Positions 1-5,315 of a stretch of DNA of 5,315 bases are shown here, piece after piece. Source of the DNA: Pseudomonadota bacterium (GTDB taxonomy: Bacteria > Pseudomonadota > Alphaproteobacteria > Rhizobiales > Hyphomicrobiaceae). The notes beneath the pieces were generated by a model. That model ran no database searches. It was not told the origin of the DNA and worked only from the letters and a program-made list of their open reading frames with translations. The stretch's first letter is position 1; every line of letters starts with the position of its first letter. The position numbers were made by a program, and so were the translations under genes. The stretch covers positions 1 to 5,315 of the forward strand of contig JAEWCT010000235.1 in the NCBI GenBank assembly GCA_023390485.1, read 5' to 3'.

Positions 1-16
1 ACATAATCGAGACGCG

Positions 17-853
17 ATGGACGAGACGGCAACGCAAGGCGAAAGCGGAGATTCCGGCTGGGACGCTTCAGGCCTTGAAAACATGCCGGCCGGAGACGAT
101 GCCTTCGTCGTCGATATCGAAGGTTTCGAGGGCCCGCTCGACCTCCTGCTGGCTCTTGCCCGCACCCAGAAGGTCGACCTGACAAAGGTTTCGATCCTCG
201 CCCTCGTCGAGCAGTATCTGGGTTTCATCGCCGAAGCGCAGCTCCTGAAGCTCGAAATCGCTGCCGACTACCTCGTGATGGCGGCCTGGCTCGCGTATCT
301 CAAATCGCGCCTTCTTCTGCCGAAGGAAAAGGACACCGCGGACACCGCGACGGCCGAAGAGCTGGCGCAGCGGCTGTCCTTCCGCCTGATGCGGCTTGAG
401 GCGATGCGCGACAAGGCTGCGATCTTGCTGACGCGGCGGCGCCTCGACCAGGATGTCTTTGCGCGCGGTGCGCCCGAGCACATCAAGGTGACGCGCGACA
501 CGACCTACACCGCGACGGTCTACGACCTTCTCAAAGCCTACGCCGAGCAGAGAAAGCGCACTATTCGCGTCGTCCACGTCGTCAAGGCGCGTCGCGTCTG
601 GTCGATCAAGGAGGCGCGGACGCGTCTCGAAAGGCTCGTCGGCGCAACGGAAGGCGACTGGGCGCAGCTCGACCTTTTCCTCGAGCAATACCTGCCGAGG
701 AACGAAGAAGAGCGTTCAGCACTTGCAAGTTCGTTCGGCGCCACCCTCGAAATGGCGCGCGAAGGGCTGATCGAGCTTCGGCAGGATGAGCCGTTCGCAC
801 CGATCTACATGCGCAAACGCGAAGCGGGAGCGGTTTGGGAAAAGATCGGCTAG
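17..853 (+). CDS. scpA: Segregation and condensation protein A (kleisin subunit of SMC-ScpAB)
   Basis: ScpA is the kleisin that bridges the two heads of the SMC dimer and binds ScpB, forming the bacterial condensin that compacts and segregates the chromosome on the nucleoid. The 278-residue product has the family signature FEGPLDLLL at residues 37-45, followed by a helix (about 50-75) that would contact the SMC neck. WLAYLKSRLLLP lies at 91-102, a variable middle segment binds ScpB in the family, and a C-terminal winged helix (about 215-278) ends in the conserved PIYMR-type strand. Residues 1-29 are an acidic, low-conservation leader. Met23 (codon at 83) is an alternative start, and the Shine-Dalgarno before position 17 is weak (GAGA at 9-12). 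A TAA at 4-6 could end the upstream gene, which in related genomes is often nagZ; its frame cannot be tested here. scpB follows after 35 bases, so the two are probably cotranscribed. Identity is secure; the exact start is less so. Confidence 0.96.
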   Translation: MDETATQGESGDSGWDASGLENMPAGDDAFVVDIEGFEGPLDLLLALARTQKVDLTKVSILALVEQYLGFIAEAQLLKLEIAADYLVMAAWLAYLKSRLLLPKEKDTADTATAEELAQRLSFRLMRLEAMRDKAAILLTRRRLDQDVFARGAPEHIKVTRDTTYTATVYDLLKAYAEQRKRTIRVVHVVKARRVWSIKEARTRLERLVGATEGDWAQLDLFLEQYLPRNEEERSALASSFGATLEMAREGLIELRQDEPFAPIYMRKREAGAVWEKIG

Positions 854-888
854 CAGCGCCGGAAAGATATGGGGGCTAGAAAAAAGCC

Positions 889-1752
889 ATGGTTCCGCCG
901 AGACTGACGCTAGTGTCGGATAATACGCGCGAGAAAACCGAAACGGCTCGGAACGACGACGCGGAAGCGGCGCACGACAGTGGGCCGGTGCCCGCGCTGA
1001 GCGACCCTGATGCCGTTGTGGATCACTTGTCGAAAAGCGCCAGCCGCGAGAAGCTGCGACGCCTCGAAGCGATGCTTTTTGCGTCATCCGCGCCGCTCGA
1101 CGCCAAGTCGCTGGCTCGCTGCCTCGATACCGGCGATGACGTTCATTCCCTGCTGATCGCGCTGCAGGCCGAATACAAAGATCGCGGCGTCGTTCTCGCG
1201 CGCGTTGCGGGCCGCTGGCAGTTCCGCACCGCCGACGATCTGTCGTTTCTGCTCGAACGTCAGCAGAAGGAGGAGCGGAAGCTCTCGAAGGCGGCGCAGG
1301 AAACGCTGGCGATCATCGCCTATCAGCCCGTCACCCGCGCCGAGATCGAAGAGATCAGGGGCGTATCGACGTCGCCCGGCACGCTCGACGTGCTGATGGA
1401 AACCGGCTGGATCCGCCCGCGTGGACGGCGCCGCGCGCCAGGACGCCCGCTGACCTACGGAACGACGGAAGATTTTCTCGTCCACTTCGGCCTTGATAAT
1501 ATCAAGGACCTGCCGGGCCTCGCCGATCTCAAGGCGGCCGGTCTTCTCGACGCCAACCTGCCGCCAGGCTTCACCGTGCCGTCGCCGACGGATGTCGCGG
1601 CGCTGATGCCGGATGAGCTTCCGCTGACCGACGAGGGCGACGAGGAAGAGCAGGAGGCGCTGCCCCTGGACGACCAGGGCGACGAGAGCGACGAAGAGGG
1701 CGAGTCCGCGAAGGACGAGCCTGCAAAGGAAAAGGAAGAGGGCGAGGACTGA
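889..1752 (+). CDS. scpB: Segregation and condensation protein B (winged-helix subunit of SMC-ScpAB)
   Basis: ScpB dimers bind the middle of ScpA and regulate the SMC ATPase ring. The 287-residue product has two winged-helix domains: the first starts at LRRLEAMLFASSAPL (56-70) and the second spans about 133-203. The family motifs ETLAIIAYQPVTRAEIEEIRG (138-158, less than perfect edges) and GRPLTYGTTEDFLVHFGL (185-202) are clear. Residues 1-50 form a polar leader. From about 245 to the end is a low-complexity acidic tail with roughly half Asp/Glu, making the protein much longer than the roughly 200-residue Bacillus form. ATG 889 has no well-placed Shine-Dalgarno; a GGGGG run at 871-875 lies 13 bases away. 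An in-frame TAG at 877-879 excludes any earlier start. GTG at 913 is an alternative that would remove eight residues without touching the domains. The gene lies just behind scpA and probably shares its transcript. Confidence 0.95.
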   Translation: MVPPRLTLVSDNTREKTETARNDDAEAAHDSGPVPALSDPDAVVDHLSKSASREKLRRLEAMLFASSAPLDAKSLARCLDTGDDVHSLLIALQAEYKDRGVVLARVAGRWQFRTADDLSFLLERQQKEERKLSKAAQETLAIIAYQPVTRAEIEEIRGVSTSPGTLDVLMETGWIRPRGRRRAPGRPLTYGTTEDFLVHFGLDNIKDLPGLADLKAAGLLDANLPPGFTVPSPTDVAALMPDELPLTDEGDEEEQEALPLDDQGDESDEEGESAKDEPAKEKEEGED

Positions 1753-1777
1753 CCGCCTTCGCGGCCCTGCCATGGGC

Positions 1778-1799
1778 AAATATTACTTATCATTAATTT
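1778..1799. other. AT-rich island in the scpB-tatA gap
   Basis: This 22-base stretch contains only two G/C bases, in sharp contrast to the GC-rich surroundings. It lies 26 bases after the scpB stop. Read on the minus strand, positions 1797-1779 match the classical 19-base Fur box at 13 positions by hand count, including the core TAATGATAA. It could equally be an UP-element-like or nucleoid-protein site, or chance. No gene depends on this call. Confidence 0.3.
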
Positions 1800-1846
1800 G
1801 GGCCGCGACGAGCGTCCGCCGTCAAGCGAAACGGGCCTAAACCGTC

Positions 1847-1870
1847 CTGGCGATTTACGAATTTCGCCGG
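1847..1870 (+). terminator. Weak imperfect hairpin in the scpB-tatA gap (possible scpAB transcript end)
   Basis: GGCGA (1849-1853) can pair with TCGCC (1864-1868) across a 10-base loop. One more C-G pair can form outside it past a bulged T. There is no T-run afterwards, so this is at best a weak terminator or transcript-end structure. It is listed because nothing stronger lies between scpB and the proposed tat promoter. Confidence 0.2.
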
Positions 1871-1899
1871 TCGGGCATCTTTCCGCACATCCGCAAAAC

Positions 1900-1928
1900 T
1901 TGCCCCGCCCTGGCGGTTCTGCGATAAG
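1900..1928 (+). promoter_or_regulatory. Possible sigma-70-type promoter for tatABC
   Basis: A -35-like TTGCCC (1900-1905, preceded by C as in the alphaproteobacterial CTTG pattern) is separated by 17 bases from GATAAG (1923-1928), a fair -10 match. Transcription would start near 1935, giving a leader of roughly 55-60 bases before tatA. The spacing is ideal but the hexamers are only partial matches. The 240-base gap after scpB supports an independent tat promoter somewhere in this stretch. Confidence 0.4.
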
Positions 1929-1980
1929 CTCTTAGATACCAAGATGCGTTCGGCTGCTGGCCAGCGCCACGCTGCCGCCG

Positions 1981-1985
1981 AGAGG
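1981..1985 (+). promoter_or_regulatory. Ribosome binding site of tatA
   Basis: AGAGG lies seven bases before ATG 1993. The same AGAGG-7-start arrangement is seen before serS, which supports both start choices. Confidence 0.75.
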
Positions 1986-1992
1986 TCTTTCA

Positions 1993-2205
1993 ATGGGTTT
2001 AAGCGCGCAACATATTCTCCTCCTCCTCGTCATTGCTCTGCTGCTTTTTGGCCGCGGCAAGATTTCGGAGTTGATGGGCGACGTCGCCAAGGGCATCAAG
2101 AGTTTCAAGAAGGGCATGGCCGAGGACGAGGATCCGACGGTCAAGCCCGCGCCGCGTACGATCGAGAACGAAGCCGTGAATCCGGACCGCACGAAGGTCG
2201 GATGA
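1993..2205 (+). CDS. tatA: Sec-independent twin-arginine translocase subunit TatA
   Basis: TatA assembles into the protein-conducting element of the Tat system, which moves folded, often cofactor-loaded proteins across the inner membrane. The 70-residue product has the expected layout. A short periplasmic N-terminus (MGLSAQH) leads into one hydrophobic helix (about 8-19) and the FG hinge (F19-G20). An amphipathic helix rich in Gly and Lys (about 23-42, including GIKSFKKGM) follows, then a short acidic, disordered cytoplasmic tail from about 44. The length is usual for alphaproteobacterial TatA. The start is fixed by AGAGG seven bases upstream and by the TM helix beginning almost at once. tatB starts 47 bases after the stop, and the order tatA-tatB-tatC shows it belongs to a complete translocase operon. 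Confidence 0.96.
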   Translation: MGLSAQHILLLLVIALLLFGRGKISELMGDVAKGIKSFKKGMAEDEDPTVKPAPRTIENEAVNPDRTKVG

Positions 2206-2252
2206 TCCCTTCACGTTGATAAGTTCACGGCTGGTCCCGACAAGGTTGCTCG

Positions 2253-2720
2253 ATGTTTGATATCAGCTGGAGCGAGCTTCTGATCCTTGGGATCGTGACG
2301 CTGATTTTCGTCGGCCCGAAGGAACTGCCGGTCTTCATGCGAACGCTCGGCCGCTACGCCGGCGTCGTGCGCCGCCATGCTAACGAGTTCAAAGGCCAGT
2401 TCGATGCCGCCATGCGGGAAGCCGAGCTCGACTCGATGCGCAAGGAAGTCGAGCAGATGCAGAGCTCGATCAACTCTGAAGTCATGAAGGCGAAGGCGTC
2501 GATCCACGATGCCAGCGCGACGACGCACTCAGATCCGAACGCAAGTACGCCCCCGGCGGCATCGTCGTCTCCACCGCCCGCCGCACCAGCCGAGACCCCA
2601 CTCGAAACCCCTCTGTTGACGCCCGCCGAGCCGCCGCGTCCGGCCCCGCCGCGGGCGCCATCCGAAGTGCAAGCGCTGCCCGAGAAATCGTCTTCCACCG
2701 CCGAGCGGACGGAGTCCTAG
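2253..2720 (+). CDS. tatB: Sec-independent twin-arginine translocase subunit TatB
   Basis: TatB pairs with TatC to form the receptor that binds twin-arginine signal peptides and triggers TatA assembly. The 155-residue product begins MFDISWSELL, with the conserved membrane Glu at position 8. One hydrophobic helix (about 7-20) leads to the GP hinge (G21-P22) with KELP after it. A long amphipathic or coiled helix runs to about residue 87. Those features separate it from TatA. Residues 95-143 are a Pro/Ala/Ser-rich, presumably disordered cytoplasmic tail, as is common in TatB. AAGG at 2242-2245 gives a seven-base spacing to the ATG. The stop is four bases before tatC, which points to cotranscription and probably translational coupling. 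Tail length and composition are poorly conserved in the family, so they say little about function. Confidence 0.95.
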   Translation: MFDISWSELLILGIVTLIFVGPKELPVFMRTLGRYAGVVRRHANEFKGQFDAAMREAELDSMRKEVEQMQSSINSEVMKAKASIHDASATTHSDPNASTPPAASSSPPPAAPAETPLETPLLTPAEPPRPAPPRAPSEVQALPEKSSSTAERTES

Positions 2721-2724
2721 CGCG

Positions 2725-3558
2725 ATGCAGGAGCGGTTACCGCCGTCGGCGACAGGCCCGGGCATCGAGCCCCTGCGCGAAGGCCAGGAGGACATCGACG
2801 CCAGCAAAGCGCCCTTGCTCGATCATCTGATCGAGCTGCGCCAGCGGCTGATCTGGGCCCTCTGCGCCTTCGTCGTCATGTTCTTCCTGTGCTTCGCGGT
2901 CGCCGGCCACATCTATAATGTGCTGGTCTGGCCTTACATGTGGGCGTCCGGAAGTGACCACGTGAAGCTGATCGCGACGCACTTCCTCGAACAGATCATG
3001 ACGCAGGTGAAGCTCGCCATGTTCGGCGCGGCCTTCCTGTCGTTCCCCGTCGCCGCGACGCAGATCTATAAGTTCGTCGCGCCCGGCCTCTACAAGAACG
3101 AGCGCCGCGCCTTCCTGCCGTATCTGATCGCCACGCCCGTGCTGTTCGTTGTCGGCGCGATGATGGTCTACTTCGTCGCGATGCCCGTGCTGATCCGCTT
3201 CTCGATCGGTCTGACGCACATGTCGGGCGAGGGTGTGCCCGAAATCGAGCTGCTGCCGAAGGTGTCTGAATACCTGTCCCTGATCATGACGCTGATCTTC
3301 GGCTTCGGCATCGTCTTTCAGCTGCCGGTCGTTTTGACGCTTCTCGCACGCGTAGGATTCGTGACGTCGGAAGCTCTGGCGAGGGGACGCCGTTATGCCA
3401 TTGTCGCAATCTTCGCAGCCGCCGCGCTTCTGACCCCGCCCGACGCCCTGAGCATGTGCATTATGGCGCTCCCGACGATCGGGCTTTATGAAATCTCGAT
3501 CCTTGCCGTACGCTTCGTCGAGAGACAGCAGGCAAAAGAGAACAAGTCGCAGTCATAG
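2725..3558 (+). CDS. tatC: Sec-independent twin-arginine translocase subunit TatC
   Basis: TatC is the multi-span core that recognises the twin-arginine motif together with TatB. The 277-residue product has a cytoplasmic N-terminus with the signature HLIELRQRL (34-42; E37 and R39 align with E. coli E15 and R17). Six membrane helices fall at about 43-61, 96-117, 133-158, 185-210, 222-237 and 243-262. The signal-peptide-binding cytoplasmic loop FVAPGLYKNERR (117-128) keeps F117 and E126, equivalent to E. coli F94 and E103. LTPPD (236-240) keeps the Asp equivalent to D211. At Q199 E. coli has E170 (my alignment from memory). The N-terminus is about 20 residues longer than in E. coli, and the C-terminal tail is short and Lys-rich. 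GGAG at 2711-2714, inside the end of tatB, is the likely ribosome binding site. The ORF closes the tat operon. Confidence 0.97.
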   Translation: MQERLPPSATGPGIEPLREGQEDIDASKAPLLDHLIELRQRLIWALCAFVVMFFLCFAVAGHIYNVLVWPYMWASGSDHVKLIATHFLEQIMTQVKLAMFGAAFLSFPVAATQIYKFVAPGLYKNERRAFLPYLIATPVLFVVGAMMVYFVAMPVLIRFSIGLTHMSGEGVPEIELLPKVSEYLSLIMTLIFGFGIVFQLPVVLTLLARVGFVTSEALARGRRYAIVAIFAAAALLTPPDALSMCIMALPTIGLYEISILAVRFVERQQAKENKSQS

Positions 3559-3580
3559 CTGCCATTCGTTTCTGCGCTGA

Positions 3581-3609
3581 TGAAATGCGCGGCATTTCAC
3601 AAATGCCGC
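3581..3609 (+). terminator. Two overlapping, mutually exclusive hairpins after tatC
   Basis: TGAAATGC (3581-3588) pairs perfectly with GCATTTCA (3592-3599), giving an 8-bp stem around GCG. Alternatively GCGGCATTT (3589-3597) pairs perfectly with AAATGCCGC (3601-3609), giving a 9-bp stem around CAC. The middle strand is shared, so only one can form. The structure begins 23 bases after the tatC stop. There is no T-run behind it, so it may be a 3'-end stabilising or Rho-linked structure rather than a classical intrinsic terminator, or in DNA a multi-half-site protein target. Confidence 0.5.
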
Positions 3610-3694
3610 AGGAACGCACCCCGATCGTCGAAGATATCTCTACCCGCGAGCGTCGCGTCGGCGGGCGGAACTCGTCATGTTCAATAATTGCTCT

Positions 3695-3699
3695 AGGAG
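3695..3699 (+). promoter_or_regulatory. Ribosome binding site of the small exported-peptide gene
   Basis: AGGAG lies seven bases before ATG 3707 and is the best Shine-Dalgarno in the window. It is the main argument that the 49-codon frame behind it is translated. Between the hairpins at 3581-3609 and this site I found no convincing promoter hexamers. Confidence 0.7.
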
Positions 3700-3706
3700 T
3701 TTTTTG

Positions 3707-3856
3707 ATGACTGCATTCCTAAAAGTTATTGTAACTGTCACCGCTCTATCGGCTGCGACCAGCTCGTTGGCCAAGGCTTCCCCAGGCGACGCTGGCCTGG
3801 TCGCGGGCTGCGAGGCAAACGATTTTACCCCGCGCGGCGTCTGGGACTGCCGCTGA
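3707..3856 (+). CDS. Putative small exported two-cysteine peptide (49 aa), unknown function
   Basis: I do not recognise this 49-residue product, and no function can be assigned. It begins MTAFLKV, has a hydrophobic segment (about 4-18), a small-residue stretch and an AKA motif at 22-24. Together these look like a Sec signal peptide cleaved after residue 24. There is no twin arginine, so it is not an evident Tat substrate despite its neighbours. The mature part would be 25 residues beginning SPGDAG and ending GVWDCR, with Cys35 and Cys48 able to form one disulfide in the periplasm. Support for a real gene is the AGGAG with ideal spacing, the in-frame signal-peptide pattern and the position in a gap between hairpins. 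The first codons (CTA, AAA, GTT, ATT, GTA) are more AT-rich than in neighbouring genes, which may reflect initiation constraints or a different origin. It could still be a chance frame. Confidence 0.55.
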   Translation: MTAFLKVIVTVTALSAATSSLAKASPGDAGLVAGCEANDFTPRGVWDCR

Positions 3857-3870
3857 GCTAAGGTCCTTGA

Positions 3871-5259
<1,389 letters not shown>

Positions 5260-5263
5260 AATT

Positions 5264-5314
5264 CCCTCTCCCCATGCTCTGCACTTCGCATGGGGAGAGG
5301 GTTAGGGTGAGGGG
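5264..5314 (+). repeat. Palindromic G-rich extragenic repeat downstream of serS
   Basis: CCCTCTCCCCATGC (5264-5277) pairs perfectly over 14 bp with GCATGGGGAGAGGG (5288-5301) around a 10-base loop. The stem is followed by TTAGGGTGAGGGG. The combination CCCTCTCCCC, then GGGGAGAGGG, then TTAGGGTGAGGGG is one I recognise from many copies between genes in proteobacterial genomes, as a REP-like unit. It begins five bases after the serS stop and may also end or protect the serS transcript, although no T-run follows. The repeat may continue beyond the window. The 3' half also fits a G-quadruplex pattern. Confidence 0.75.
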
Positions 5315-5315
5315 C

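Noticed and set aside
68..688. Minus-strand open frame (206 codons) opposite scpA
   Set aside because: It lies entirely within scpA, has no recognisable protein features and is explained by codon bias on the coding strand.
1084..1779. Minus-strand open frame (231 codons) opposite scpB
   Set aside because: Its Leu/Val/Phe-rich N-terminus is just the complement of the GAG/GAC-rich acidic tail of ScpB, not a real membrane protein.
1944..2219. Alternative plus-strand frame (91 codons) overlapping tatA
   Set aside because: It overlaps tatA in another frame, has no family resemblance, and the ribosome binding site fits tatA.
2545..2680. Pro/Ala/Ser-rich end of tatB as a possible frameshift or fused domain
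   Set aside because: The frame stays open to a stop four bases before tatC, and disordered Pro-rich tails are normal in TatB.
3645..3657. Short inverted repeat CGCGA-GCG-TCGCG upstream of the small gene
   Set aside because: A 5-bp stem in CG-rich DNA is expected by chance; it has no T-run and no clear extension.
3667..3691. GGAAC at 3667-3671 as an EcfG-type general-stress promoter for the small gene
   Set aside because: No GTT-type -10 follows at 16-17 bases; the only TGTT is seven bases away, so the spacing fails.

Overview
The window reads as a core-genome segment of an alphaproteobacterium. The GC content is high, with strong third-position G/C bias. The order scpA-scpB-tatA-tatB-tatC-serS, all on the + strand, is the arrangement I know from Hyphomicrobiales and relatives such as Caulobacter. 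The TatA core (FGRGKI, then a [19 protein letters not shown] helix) is also typically alphaproteobacterial. A Hyphomicrobium-like methylotroph is possible, but genus cannot be fixed from the sequence alone.

Layout: scpA (17-853) and scpB (889-1752) encode the kleisin and winged-helix subunits of the SMC-ScpAB condensin that organises and segregates the chromosome. A 240-base gap follows. It holds an AT-rich island and a plausible sigma-70-type promoter ahead of the twin-arginine translocase genes tatA (1993-2205), tatB (2253-2720) and tatC (2725-3558), which form one tightly spaced transcription unit. Next is a 420-base stretch (3559-3978) between tatC and serS, which are normally close together. 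It contains a pair of mutually exclusive hairpins (3581-3609), a 49-codon gene for a putative exported two-cysteine peptide (3707-3856, with a very good ribosome binding site), and an 11-bp-stem hairpin (3871-3901). Then comes serS (GTG start at 3979, stop at 5259), encoding seryl-tRNA synthetase. The last 50 bases are a palindromic, G-rich extragenic repeat of a type dispersed in many proteobacterial genomes.

The named genes are housekeeping: chromosome segregation, export of folded proteins and tRNA charging. No mobile element, CRISPR array, tRNA or rRNA gene is visible, and I see no new multi-gene system. The parts most worth a second look are the small-peptide gene between palindromes in the tatC-serS gap, the competing hairpins after tatC, and the repeat after serS, whose 3' half also fits a G-quadruplex pattern with three 3-base loops.
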